Origin: Psychromonas sp. SA13A
Lineage (GTDB): Bacteria > Pseudomonadota > Gammaproteobacteria > Enterobacterales > Psychromonadaceae
Direction: 5' to 3'
Length of the DNA: 64,000 nucleotides
Assembly: GCF_011378715.1 (NCBI RefSeq)
Contig: NZ_WTKU01000010.1
Span: forward strand, 62,001 to 126,000
Position numbers and translations under genes: made by a program. Positions 36,486 to 45,746 of the stretch are shown one piece after another. The notes beneath the pieces were generated by a model. The model was given only the letters and a program-made list of their open reading frames with translations, made no database searches and was not told where the DNA came from. Within the stretch, counting starts at the first letter, position 1; every line of letters begins with the position of its first letter.

Positions 36486-39400
36486 TTATTTGTGTTCAAG
36501 TTTTATCTGTGTCCAGGTTTTATCTGGTCGCCAACTATTCACCCAAGAAGGTAATTTAGCGGCCGGCATCGGTCTTGCAATACCAAAGCCTTGTGCAAAG
36601 TGACAGCCTAGACGCAATAATGCAACACCATGTTGTAACGTTTCCACTCCTTCAGCAATGACTTCTCGTTTAAAGGCTTTAGATAATCCCATGACACCTT
36701 CAACAATAGAAAGATCATCAGGATCATGTAACATATCACGAATAAAAGTCTGATCTATTTTGATCACATCCACAGGCAACTGTTTCAAATAAGTAAGGGA
36801 GCAATACCCAGTACCAAAATCATCAAGTGCAAATCCGACACCAAGCTTAATACAGTCAGACATGATTTTTGAAACCTTCTTGATGTCAGCAAGCGCACTC
36901 GTTTCTAGTACTTCTAATTGTAATGAGCTTGGATCAACATCTGGGTGTGCATTCAATAGCTCTGATAAGCGCTGAACAAAGTTATTTTGTTGTAACTGCA
37001 ATGCATCAATATTAACACTGATAGTGGTATGTAGGCCTATTTTTTTCCAATCTGATATTTGTGTAAGTGCACTATCAATGACCCATTCGCCAATAATAAT
37101 GGTCAATTCATGGCGATCAACTATCGGTAAAAAGTCATCTGGAGAAAGTAACCCTCTTTCAGGGTGAATCCAACGGAGCAATGCTTCTACTCCGATCATT
37201 TCACCACTTCGCATATTCACTTTAGGTTGATAATACAAAATAAATTCATTCTTTTGCAAAGCAACACCAATACGAAGTAAGTTCTCATGTAAACTTTTTA
37301 ACGCTATATCCTGCGCCATATCAAATAGATGATAACGATTTTTACCTTCTTGTTTTGCACTATACATAGCTTGGTCTGCATGGCGTAAAAGTTGCTCTGC
37401 ATCAACGCCATCGTGGGGATAAATAGTAACACCTACGCTAGCTGAAACATTAATAGTTAAATGTTCGATGGCAACAGGTGCTGACACTGATTTTAACAAC
37501 CTCTCTAATAAAGGTTCACAGGCTTCCGGTGTCTCCAAGTTAACCAATACTGCGACAAACTCATCACCACCAAAACGAGATAACGTATCTTCATCGCGCA
37601 GTGTTTTTTGCATCCGCTGTGAAATTTCAACTAATAATTTATCGCCAACATCGTGCCCATGAAAGTCATTAATCGCTTTAAAATTATCTAAATCGAGAAA
37701 AACGACCGCTAATGAAAAATTGTTACGTTTACATAAGCGCATTGCTTGTTTTAAACGATCTGCTAGCAAGCTACGATTTGGTAGATTCGTTAAAACATCA
37801 TATTGCGCAATATGCTCAAGCTGCTTTTGATGTGCTTTAATAGCAGCAATATCAGTATAGAAGGCAATATAATTTTTCACTTTACCAGCATCATCTGACA
37901 CGGTACTGATAGTTAATAAATGAGGAACAATATCGCCATTTTTACAACGGTTCCAAATTTCTCCAGTCCAATACCCTTGATGATAAATTGCTTGCCACAT
38001 TTCATGATAAAAATCATCCGAGTAATGTCCTGATTTAAAAATATTGGTTTTTTTACCAAATACTTCATCGCTTGAGTAACCAGTTAAGTGAGTAAAAGCA
38101 CTATTTACTTCAATAATATGATTGTTTTCATCGGCAATAATAATTGCTTCTTTAGCATGCGTGAACACACCTGCAGCTAGTTTTAATTTATCTTCAGCTA
38201 ATCGACGGTCAGTGATGTCCACTCCCACAGCATAAATTCGCTGTTGCTCTACGGAAGCTGTTGCAGACCACATAATTAAACGATATTTTCCTTGTTTATT
38301 CATGTATCTATTTTCAAAAGAGTAAGTGTTCTCTCCTGCTTGCAAATTGATTGTTTCTGATGCTGTTTTATCAGCATCATCAGGGTGGAGTAAATCGAAA
38401 ACATTACTATTCAGTAATTCTTCACGACTAAAACCAAGTATCGACTGCCACCCTGTATTAACCTTAAGAATCAAACCATCAAAGCTCACTATTACATGCA
38501 AATTCATCGGCAGTTTAAAAAACTCATTTAATGTATCGCGATTGTGTTTATCAACCGTCATATCTTTTACAAAAGCGCCCATTCCGGTTACTACACCGAG
38601 GCTATTAAGTATCAGGGTGTTATACCAATTGCAATAAATGGTGTGCCCATCTTTAGTGATATTAGATATGCTAAATTGCTTCCCTCCTCGATGACCTAAT
38701 AGTGAATCATAATAGGCAAAAAAATCACTTCGTAAATCAGGTGCAACAATTAGGTTTACAATATTTGAACCAATAGCCTTTTCGGAAGCATAACCAAAGA
38801 TCGCTTGTGCTGCATGATTCCACTCAGTACAGATAAAATTAACATCCCATGCTATTGAGCCTAATGGGGTATTTCGTAAATGTCTTGATAAACTGGCTTC
38901 GCTTTCCCTTAAAAATAACTGGCTATCTTTAAGTTGTTGTTCAGCTTCTAGTCTCGTTTTGGCCATTGCAGAAAAGTTTTTTTGTAAATCAATAAGCTCC
39001 TTGGTTTCACCAACAAAATCTAAATCTGTTTTTTCACCTAGTTCAAGTTGTTTACTGGAGACTTCAAGTGCTTTAATTGGTTTTAAAATATTTTCCCTTA
39101 TTACCCAGACTGCAAATAAAGTGATCAATAAGATAAAGCCTACAAGAAATATAGTAATGCGTGACAATCTTGAGTCGATAATCGCTAATTCATGATCAAA
39201 GGGTATACCTACGATAAATCGTACAGCTTGATCATTAACTTCAGAACTTAGTTTTCTATTAACAAAGATCCTCATGTAACCATTTTGATCTTTTCTTATT
39301 TGGGTTTGTTGAGCAGATGTTGCTTTACTAAAACTTGGAATATCTTTAACTGATTTCCCAATGAGCGCTTTATTTTCAGGATAGTTAGCAATTATTTTGT

Positions 39401-40010
39401 CATTAACGTCAGTGATATAGGCAACGGTATTTACCGGTAAATGCGTAGATTCTAACTTTTTACTCCACCATTCCAGTGATACCACAGCAACGACCACCGC
39501 AGCAAGCTGATCTGTTTTAGTATCAATCACAGGATAAGCAAAGTTAATACTGGTGGTCTGGCTAGCTCTATCAAATTGAAATTGACCGATGGCAAAGGAC
39601 CGCTTAGATATCGCCTTTTGAATATAAGGTCTGTCAGCGACGTTTACAGGCGTCGTTAAAGGATGAGCATTACAGAGTAATTGACCTTTTATGTTAGGGG
39701 CCCCAAGATTGACATAGGACTCAGATAGCTGCTCGATATCAGATAAAAAAGCATTACATTCTGCGGAATCAGGGGTTAATAACTGAGGATATTTAGATAG
39801 TCGTTTTAAGAATTTTTCAGTTTCATCAATAATTTTTATTTGTTCCGCTGCCATATAATCAACAACATCAATCGCACGTAATCTAGCAGTTTCGATGGCA
39901 CTACTGCGCTCTTGAGTTGCTTGAAAAAAAACAGCAATAAATCCCGGCAATATAATCATAAAAATTAAAAATAATAATCGAGATTTTAATGAATGGAGAA
40001 AAGTGAGCAT
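36486..40010 (-). CDS. Membrane c-di-GMP enzyme with sensory, PAS, GGDEF and EAL domains
   Basis: Two membrane helices (about 11-30 and 284-306) flank a periplasmic sensor region of about 250 residues (Cache-like). A HAMP-like linker follows, then three PAS domains (about 375-490, 495-610, 615-735), a GGDEF domain (about 740-905) and an EAL domain (about 920-1165). GGDEF is intact (RFGGDEFVA) and preceded by an RDED product-inhibition site exactly five residues upstream. EAL has EALLRW, the Asn in SVNIDA, LEVLETSAL, DDFGTGYCS, KIDQTF and EGVET. Both activities look possible, so it may synthesise and degrade c-di-GMP. Signal and net output unknown. Single-gene unit. Confidence 0.92.
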   Translation of the reverse strand: MLTFLHSLKSRLLFLIFMIILPGFIAVFFQATQERSSAIETARLRAIDVVDYMAAEQIKIIDETEKFLKRLSKYPQLLTPDSAECNAFLSDIEQLSESYVNLGAPNIKGQLLCNAHPLTTPVNVADRPYIQKAISKRSFAIGQFQFDRASQTTSINFAYPVIDTKTDQLAAVVVAVVSLEWWSKKLESTHLPVNTVAYITDVNDKIIANYPENKALIGKSVKDIPSFSKATSAQQTQIRKDQNGYMRIFVNRKLSSEVNDQAVRFIVGIPFDHELAIIDSRLSRITIFLVGFILLITLFAVWVIRENILKPIKALEVSSKQLELGEKTDLDFVGETKELIDLQKNFSAMAKTRLEAEQQLKDSQLFLRESEASLSRHLRNTPLGSIAWDVNFICTEWNHAAQAIFGYASEKAIGSNIVNLIVAPDLRSDFFAYYDSLLGHRGGKQFSISNITKDGHTIYCNWYNTLILNSLGVVTGMGAFVKDMTVDKHNRDTLNEFFKLPMNLHVIVSFDGLILKVNTGWQSILGFSREELLNSNVFDLLHPDDADKTASETINLQAGENTYSFENRYMNKQGKYRLIMWSATASVEQQRIYAVGVDITDRRLAEDKLKLAAGVFTHAKEAIIIADENNHIIEVNSAFTHLTGYSSDEVFGKKTNIFKSGHYSDDFYHEMWQAIYHQGYWTGEIWNRCKNGDIVPHLLTISTVSDDAGKVKNYIAFYTDIAAIKAHQKQLEHIAQYDVLTNLPNRSLLADRLKQAMRLCKRNNFSLAVVFLDLDNFKAINDFHGHDVGDKLLVEISQRMQKTLRDEDTLSRFGGDEFVAVLVNLETPEACEPLLERLLKSVSAPVAIEHLTINVSASVGVTIYPHDGVDAEQLLRHADQAMYSAKQEGKNRYHLFDMAQDIALKSLHENLLRIGVALQKNEFILYYQPKVNMRSGEMIGVEALLRWIHPERGLLSPDDFLPIVDRHELTIIIGEWVIDSALTQISDWKKIGLHTTISVNIDALQLQQNNFVQRLSELLNAHPDVDPSSLQLEVLETSALADIKKVSKIMSDCIKLGVGFALDDFGTGYCSLTYLKQLPVDVIKIDQTFIRDMLHDPDDLSIVEGVMGLSKAFKREVIAEGVETLQHGVALLRLGCHFAQGFGIARPMPAAKLPSWVNSWRPDKTWTQIKLEHK

Positions 40011-40551
40011 TTATCTATTACCTTACTCAACATAACGCAATGACTGCATTAATATACAAAGAACTCACCAAAAATACTGATAAAGGAGAAACGAGCAACG
40101 TAACAAATAAAGATAATAGGCCCCACCTCATCATTCACAACACAGCTTTGGTTTAAGTTTAACTTTAACTTTAACTTTAACTGACTAGGTTATTTCTTAA
40201 TTAATCTTGAACTATTCATTTCTGCTGCAAATAAAAAGCTGTCCCATTCTCTATTTGTCTATGTTGATTATTCATATCATTTTATTATGAGTCACTATTC
40301 TTTCAGTAAAGTATTAAACGAACTAAAAAATGACAAGTAGATGATTAAATCAAATTTAACTTAACTTAACTAGATAAATATATCTATGATGCAAACCACT
40401 ACTTTTGAGTTGTTTTTATGATTTTGTTCTCTTTTTATCGTTAAGCTTCTATTTACTGAATTGAGCGGTTAATCTAAAAGAGATGAAATGAGTGCATACC
40501 CTATGATTGAAAGATGAAGAGGTGAAGAAATAAAGGGCATAAATGATAGGC
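40011..40551. other. Intergenic region before tRNA-Leu
   Basis: AT-rich with no gene seen. A (aacttt)n hexanucleotide repeat of about 3.7 copies lies at 40161-40182, and short aactt repeats near 40358-40372. Confidence 0.5.
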
Positions 40552-40583
40552 AAAAAAAAAGCTTCGCAAATGCGAAGCTTTTT
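40552..40583 (-). terminator. Intrinsic terminator after tRNA-Leu (copy 1)
   Basis: Perfect 8-bp core stem gcttcgca / tgcgaagc with a 2-base loop, extended by A-T pairs, followed by nine T on the minus strand. Confidence 0.9.
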
Positions 40584-40591
40584 CTTAAAAT

Positions 40592-40677
40592 TGGTGCCCG
40601 GAGACGGACTTGAACCGTCACGACCATAAGTCGAGGGATTTTAAATCCCTTGTGTCTACCGATTTCACCACCCGGGC
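40592..40677 (-). tRNA. tRNA-Leu (anticodon TAA), copy 1
   Basis: 86 bases including an encoded CCA. The 7-bp acceptor (GCCCGGG with TCCGGGC, one wobble), anticodon arm agggatt-TAA-aatccct and a long class II variable arm are seen. It reads UUA/UUG leucine codons. It is identical base for base to the copy at 45319-45404. Confidence 0.97.
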
Positions 40678-40708
40678 GATTATCTAAGTTTCTAGATAAG
40701 TGGCGCGA

Positions 40709-40736
40709 ATTATATAGTACTTTTTATTAAGTACAA
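40709..40736 (-). promoter_or_regulatory. Promoter of tRNA-Leu copy 1
   Basis: Minus-strand TTGTAC (40731-40736) and TATAAT (40709-40714), 16-base spacer, then a GC-rich discriminator (TCGCGCC) as in stringently controlled stable RNA promoters. Confidence 0.65.
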
Positions 40737-40910
40737 GATGTAATAGTAAAATAACCAAATAAAATCAGTTGATTGATGAAAAATAAAACAATAACTATTA
40801 ACTCTAGTTTTGGAATGGCTCCCCCCCTACCTAAAGCAGATTTAACATTGCTTATTATTTAAATCTAGGCGTCCCAAGATTATCGGCTTGAAGATAAATC
40901 GTAGCACCTA

Positions 40911-41690
40911 CTACTCTAACCAACGCACCACTTCCTGTAATGATTCAGTAGTATTATCTGTTAGTGGCCAATATTCTAAACCTATATATCCGCTAAAATT
41001 AGTTTGTTTAATGGCAGAAAAAATTTCAGGATAGTTAATCTCTCCACGTTGTAATTCATGGCGACCAGGATGCCCTGCAGCATGAAAATGACCAATATAA
41101 TCGATATTAGCCAATATATTATTGATAATATTACCTTCGCTAATTTGCTGATGATAAATATCAAATAACACTTTTACGTTAGAACTAGAAACTTGTTTAA
41201 TAATATCAAAAGCTTCGGCACTTTTTATTAAGTAATAACCAGGGTGATCAACTAGTTCATTTAAAGGCTCAACAACTAACGTAATATCAGCGGCCTCTAA
41301 CAATGGTGCTGCGGCAGTTAAACCATCTATTAATGACTGTTTTTGCTGTTCGCGTGGCACCCCTGCAATAAAGTCCCCCACTTGAGAAATAATAGTTTTA
41401 ATTTTTAACGCTTTAGCCACAGCAATTGAATCACTTAGTGCTTGTAAATAAGCACCACGTTGTTCAGCGTCTACTAAGCTGATAAATTTAGTACAGCAAC
41501 AGGAAATCGATAAGTCATAACGATTAACAGCGGCTTGCAATGCGGTTAAATCTTTATCCCACCAAGACCAGAACTCTATGGTTGATATATTCGCTTGAGC
41601 CGTTGCTTGGCAAGCTTGCTCAAAAGATAAATTGCCAAAAACAGCATCGATACAAAGTGAAGGTGATAATTTAGTTTGCTTAGTCTGCAT
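40911..41690 (-). CDS. Hydroxypyruvate isomerase-like TIM-barrel protein
   Basis: 259-residue AP-endonuclease-2-type TIM barrel of the hydroxypyruvate isomerase family. Likely metal ligands: Glu in VVEPLNE (about 138), Asp in LFDIYHQ (about 173), His in IGHFHAAGHPGRHE (about 199), and Glu in GLEYWP. The opening SPSLCIDAVFGNLSFEQA fits the family. Members isomerise hydroxypyruvate/tartronate semialdehyde or related sugars (OtnI); the substrate is unsure. The aaagg ribosome site is well placed. Flanked by tRNA-Leu and repeats; no glyoxylate or aldonate genes nearby. Confidence 0.8.
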   Translation of the reverse strand: MQTKQTKLSPSLCIDAVFGNLSFEQACQATAQANISTIEFWSWWDKDLTALQAAVNRYDLSISCCCTKFISLVDAEQRGAYLQALSDSIAVAKALKIKTIISQVGDFIAGVPREQQKQSLIDGLTAAAPLLEAADITLVVEPLNELVDHPGYYLIKSAEAFDIIKQVSSSNVKVLFDIYHQQISEGNIINNILANIDYIGHFHAAGHPGRHELQRGEINYPEIFSAIKQTNFSGYIGLEYWPLTDNTTESLQEVVRWLE

Positions 41691-42161
41691 AGGAACCTTT
41701 TATTATTAAATTATTTAAATAATTCTGTTTTTATTATCAATTAATTGCGCATGTACTCAGTATCCATTTACTGAAATAACCATTTACTTAAATAACCATG
41801 CACTTAAAGCCACGCACTCAAATACCCATTTATTCAAATCGATTTACTCAAACCCACGCACTCAAATAAGAGTCAACGTAAAAAAATGGAAGCAATTGAA
41901 AAAGTTATTTATTTACCATTAATAGGACACTATTAACCTTTCCTGTTAATTTGTTCACATTTATTATATCTGCCCTGATGTTTTTTCATAAACTTATCAG
42001 GATTAGTTGTAATAACAAAGTCAGTATTTAAAATAACTTAACTCAGTCATATAACCGTTATCATTCAAGATAAAAATCAGTAAGTCGTAAGGTAAGCAGA
42101 TTCTAGGCTTATAGGTAAAGCGCTAACGGATATAAATACTTTTAACACCAAAGGGATCCCT
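41691..42161. repeat. Intergenic region with degenerate repeats
   Basis: Bases 41765-41870 hold six to seven imperfect copies of a 14-17 base unit (variants of aaataaccatttactta, acgcactcaaata). No gene seen. The gap separates the divergent Hyi-like and NmrA-like genes. Confidence 0.55.
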
Positions 42162-43016
42162 ATGAAAATTGCAGTTACAGCCGCGAGCGGTCACTTAGGT
42201 GCTAGCATTGTTAATGCTTTATTAGCACTTATTCCTAAAGGAAATATTATTGCATTAGCTCGTACACCAGAAAAAGCCGAAAATTTAGGTGTTGAGGTGC
42301 GTCCTGGCGACTATGAAAATCCCACTCAATTGCAACAATCTTTGCAAGATGTAGGTACATTATTACTCATATCAGGTATGGATGAACCCAGTAAGCGAAT
42401 TGGTCAACACCGTAATGTAATCAATGCAGCTAAACAAGCGGGCGTTAATAAAATTGTTTATACAAGCATTCAAGGTGCCGAGGAAGGCACCGCTTTTTCC
42501 CCAGTGGTGCAAAGTAACCGCCAAACAGAACAAGATGTGATAGATAGTGGTTTAGATTGGGTGATCGGTCGAAATGGTATTTATATTGAACCTGATATTG
42601 AATATATCGATAATTATAAAAAAGTTGGACATGTTTTTAACTGTGCAGATAAAGGCCTATGTGGTTATACGACGCGGCCTGAACTAGCTTATGCTTACGC
42701 GCGTATGCTTAGTGAAGATAAACATAGTGGTAAAATTTATAACCTAAATGGCGAGGCAATTTCACAGCAAAAGCTGACGAACTATTTAAATGATGCCTTT
42801 GATGCACAGCTAACCTACCAATCAATGAGCGTAGAAGATTATCGTAAAACCCGCTCTAATGAATTAGGCGATTTTCTAGGCACTATTATCGCAGGTATTT
42901 ACCAAGGCATACGTGAAGACAAAGTGAATAATCCGAGTGATTTTTTACAAGCGGCTGGCCGTGAACATCAGAGTTGGGATAGTTTTTTTACTCACTTAAA
43001 AGGGAAGTCTGCTTAA
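42162..43016 (+). CDS. NmrA/QorB-like NAD(P)-binding protein
   Basis: 284-residue Rossmann-fold protein of the atypical short-chain dehydrogenase class. The dinucleotide motif is in MKIAVTAASGHLGASIV, and KIVYTSIQGAEEGTAF plus IGRNGIY resemble QorB, an NADPH quinone reductase, though that activity is a guess. Strong ribosome site (aaggga). It is joined to the transporter genes: its TAA is directly followed by the ATG of the permease gene, suggesting one operon of three genes. Confidence 0.82.
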   Translation: MKIAVTAASGHLGASIVNALLALIPKGNIIALARTPEKAENLGVEVRPGDYENPTQLQQSLQDVGTLLLISGMDEPSKRIGQHRNVINAAKQAGVNKIVYTSIQGAEEGTAFSPVVQSNRQTEQDVIDSGLDWVIGRNGIYIEPDIEYIDNYKKVGHVFNCADKGLCGYTTRPELAYAYARMLSEDKHSGKIYNLNGEAISQQKLTNYLNDAFDAQLTYQSMSVEDYRKTRSNELGDFLGTIIAGIYQGIREDKVNNPSDFLQAAGREHQSWDSFFTHLKGKSA

Positions 43017-44558
43017 ATGGATTTGATTGATAGAATAGGTTATTTTTTAACATTATTTAGTGAGCATTTACTAATTTCATTTTTAGCTATGTTCATTGTT
43101 AGTGTGTTTGGGGTCGCTATTGGTATTTGGGTTTTTTATTCAGCCAAAGCACAACGCATTATCATGCCGACCGTTAACTTTTTATACACCATTCCCTCCA
43201 TTGCAATGTTTGGTTTACTCATTCCGATCGTCGGTATCGGGTTACAAAATGCATTAATTGTATTGGTATTATATGGCTTATTACCTATTGTGCACAGCAC
43301 CTATAGTGGTATGAAAGAAGTCCCTTATAATTTAGTAGATGCAGCCAAAGGGTTAGGCTCAACACCATTGCAATTATTTCGCCATATTTACTTCCCCCTA
43401 GCATTACCCAGTATTTTATCTGGATTACGAATTACCACGGTGATGGTGATTGCTTTGACAGGGTTAGCCGCCCTCATTGGTGCAGGCGGCCTTGGACAAG
43501 CTATTTTCCGCGGTTTGAATACAATGAATACGTCATTAATTGTAACCGGTTCTTTAGGGATTTCGTTATTTGCTATTTTGGGTGATAAGTTTGTAGGGAC
43601 ATTAGAGAAAAAGAATAATCTTCAGCGCATCATTAGTCGTAATGCACTGCCTTCACAAAAGCATTTTATCTATATTAACCTCGCCGTTTTAGCTGTTTTA
43701 TTAGTGATGTCCTTGGCTTATATTAATCCCTTCGCAAGTGCTAAAGAAAGGGTGATTACAATTGCTTCAAAACCCATGTCAGAACAATACATATTGGGCG
43801 AAATAATGTCTCAACTAATTGAAAATGAAACTGATATCCATGTAATTCGACAGTTTGGTATTGGCGGCGGCACAACTAATATACACCCAGCTCTACTGTC
43901 TGGTGATCTGGACATGTATGTAGAGTATACGGGTACAGCTTGGATGAATGTGTTAAACCAAAAATCACAGCTAGATTTTGGGCAATTACAACAACAGTAC
44001 CAAGAAAATTACCAATTAAAGTGGTTAGGTTTATTGGGAATGAATAATACCTATGCCATTGCAATTCCAGAATCTATCGCAGCACAAAAACAGATCAAAA
44101 CGTATTCAGATTTAGTACGCCATAGTGGTGATTTTGATTTTGGTGCAGAATTTGAATTTTTTGAGCGCGCAGATGCTTACCCTAGCTTGATCAAGGTTTA
44201 CCCTTTTAAATTTGCCAAACTTCATGAGATGGATATCAGTTTACGCTATAAAGCCATCGAAGAAGGCAAGGTTAATGCCATAGATGCCTTTACCACGGAC
44301 GCACAAATTGAAGCATTGAACTTGCAGGTATTAGTTGATGATAAGCACTTCTTTCCCGACTATGAGGCGGGGATAGTAATAAGAGAAGCGATATTACAAC
44401 AATACCCAGCGTTAACTAAACTGTTGATGCAATTGGAAGGTGAAATCTCCACCGATAAAATGCGCAAAATGAACTACCAACTTGAAGTGTTAAAGGAAAC
44501 ACCTAAGGCAATAGCACAAGAATTTTTAGCAACACTAAGGAATAAACATGAGCAATAA
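43017..44558 (+). CDS. Osmoprotectant-type ABC transporter, permease fused to binding protein
   Basis: Fusion of two transporter parts. Residues 1-205 are a permease with about five or six helices and the EAA-type motif DAAKGLGSTPLQLFRHIYFPLALP; a helix at about 214-232 leads to a periplasmic glycine-betaine/choline-type binding domain (about 245-505; FGIGGGTTNIHPALLSGDLDMYVEYTGTAW). Such OpuBB-BC fusions serve betaine, choline or related quaternary amines. The substrate is inferred. Its end overlaps the ATPase gene by 11 bases. Confidence 0.9.
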   Translation: MDLIDRIGYFLTLFSEHLLISFLAMFIVSVFGVAIGIWVFYSAKAQRIIMPTVNFLYTIPSIAMFGLLIPIVGIGLQNALIVLVLYGLLPIVHSTYSGMKEVPYNLVDAAKGLGSTPLQLFRHIYFPLALPSILSGLRITTVMVIALTGLAALIGAGGLGQAIFRGLNTMNTSLIVTGSLGISLFAILGDKFVGTLEKKNNLQRIISRNALPSQKHFIYINLAVLAVLLVMSLAYINPFASAKERVITIASKPMSEQYILGEIMSQLIENETDIHVIRQFGIGGGTTNIHPALLSGDLDMYVEYTGTAWMNVLNQKSQLDFGQLQQQYQENYQLKWLGLLGMNNTYAIAIPESIAAQKQIKTYSDLVRHSGDFDFGAEFEFFERADAYPSLIKVYPFKFAKLHEMDISLRYKAIEEGKVNAIDAFTTDAQIEALNLQVLVDDKHFFPDYEAGIVIREAILQQYPALTKLLMQLEGEISTDKMRKMNYQLEVLKETPKAIAQEFLATLRNKHEQ

Positions 44559-45192
44559 AAAAATAGTGGTTGCCGTTAATAATGTGACTTTTTCCTATGA
44601 TGATAAAATAGTGCTTAAGGATTTTTGCCTTAACATTGAGGCAGGTAGTTTCGTTTGTTTAACTGGTGAAAGTGGCTGTGGAAAATCAACATTATTACGC
44701 TTGATGAATGGTTTACTAATACCGCAACAAGGTGATATCAATATTGATGGCAAACGATTGACCGCAGAAAATGCAATAGATACCCGACGTCGCATTGGTT
44801 ATATACTACAAGAAGGTGCTTTATTCCCTCACTTAACCGTTTACCAAAATATGATCTATTGCCTCACGCTATTAAATATGTCGTCTGAAGCCTGTCAAAA
44901 ACGCATCGATGAATTGTTGCCCTTGGTCAATTTGAGTCATGAACTACTAGATCAATTTCCTGATCAACTCAGTGGTGGTCAACGTCAAAGAGTGGGTATT
45001 ATCAGAGGTATTGCTCATCGCCCTGCCATTGTGTTGATGGATGAACCATTTTCAGCATTGGATCCAGAAACACGTGAAAGTTTACAAGATTTAGTAAAGA
45101 GTATTCATCAGCAGACTAATACTACTTTCATAATGGTGACGCACTCCTTAAGCGAGGCTGAAAAATTAGGCACAGCGATCGTTAACATGTAA
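44548..45192 (+). CDS. ABC transporter ATP-binding protein for the fused transporter
   Basis: 214-residue ATPase: Walker A GESGCGKS (about 39-46), Q-loop YILQEGALFPH, signature LSGGQRQRVGI, Walker B IVLMDEPFSALD and switch histidine MVTHS. It lacks the C-terminal CBS pair that senses ionic strength in OpuA/ProV-type ATPases, so gating by salt through CBS seems unlikely. Overlaps the permease gene and ends at a bidirectional terminator. Confidence 0.92.
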   Translation: MSNKKIVVAVNNVTFSYDDKIVLKDFCLNIEAGSFVCLTGESGCGKSTLLRLMNGLLIPQQGDINIDGKRLTAENAIDTRRRIGYILQEGALFPHLTVYQNMIYCLTLLNMSSEACQKRIDELLPLVNLSHELLDQFPDQLSGGQRQRVGIIRGIAHRPAIVLMDEPFSALDPETRESLQDLVKSIHQQTNTTFIMVTHSLSEAEKLGTAIVNM

Positions 45193-45277
45193 AAGATAAG
45201 AGAATATAAAGATGGGGAACGATTTTCAGTTCCCCTAAATCAAACTTTCTAATGCCAATACAACTCGAATTTTAAGC

Positions 45278-45310
45278 AAAAAAAAGCCTCAACATTAGTT
45301 GAGGCTTTTT
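45278..45310. terminator. Bidirectional terminator between the ABC operon and tRNA-Leu copy 2
   Basis: Perfect 13-bp stem (45281-45293 and 45298-45310), 4-base loop. The minus strand ends in eight T for tRNA-Leu, and the plus strand ends in five T for the ABC operon. Confidence 0.88.
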
Positions 45311-45318
45311 CTTATAAT

Positions 45319-45404
45319 TGGTGCCCGGAGACGGACTTGAACCGTCACGACCATAAGTCGAGGGATTTTAAATCCCTTGTGTCTACCGATTTCACCACCC
45401 GGGC
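45319..45404 (-). tRNA. tRNA-Leu (anticodon TAA), copy 2
   Basis: Identical in all 86 bases to the copy at 40592-40677, same strand, with CCA encoded. The 3' flank is nearly identical for about 14 bases too (cttttt, then cttataat against cttaaaat); the 5' flank differs after gggcgatt. Confidence 0.97.
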
Positions 45405-45438
45405 GATTGCTTTAAAGCGTGCTTAAGCAATGACGAGC

Positions 45439-45466
45439 ATTATAGAGAAATTAATGTCAGTCACAA
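45439..45466 (-). promoter_or_regulatory. Promoter of tRNA-Leu copy 2
   Basis: Minus-strand TTGTGA (45461-45466) and TATAAT (45439-45444), 16-base spacer, followed by GCTCGTC. Same layout as the copy 1 promoter despite little sequence identity. Confidence 0.65.
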
Positions 45467-45632
45467 CCCCTAAACCGCAATAAAATATAATTTACTAACT
45501 GATTGCTGATTATTTCAACATATTGATATTTAACAAACAATTTTAGCTTAAAATACCCCCACTAACATTTAACGCTTGAAGTCACTTACAAATATATAGG
45601 TAAATAAATGAATAGATAAATAGGTAAACAGC

Positions 45633-45659
45633 AGGCCAAATAATTTATTTGCCTTTTTT
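45633..45659 (+). terminator. Terminator-like hairpin upstream of the lipoprotein gene
   Basis: A stem aggccaaataa / ttatttgcct (one bulged C) is followed by six T on the plus strand, 88 bases before the lipoprotein ATG. No gene precedes it on that strand back to 45192, where the ABC operon already has its own terminator. It could be a leader attenuator or the end of a small RNA. The remainder of 45405-45746 is AT-rich, with taaataggt-type repeats. Confidence 0.5.
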
Positions 45660-45746
45660 ATTATAAAAAACGGATTTTAATAAAAATGTCATCTTTTAAC
45701 GGTACAAGTATGCGCACTTTATTTACTATTCTATGGAAGGTTATCA

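Noticed and set aside
36372-36554. 60-codon frame downstream of rluF
   Set aside because: Runs into the end of the GGDEF-EAL gene on the other strand and has no ribosome site or family resemblance.
41765-41870. CRISPR array
   Set aside because: Repeats are imperfect, short and without uniform unique spacers; no cas genes nearby. The same holds for the gaps at 36082 and 47905.
40592-45404. Genomic island with integrase between the tRNA-Leu genes
   Set aside because: No integrase, transposase or attachment core was found; genes look like ordinary metabolism and transport.
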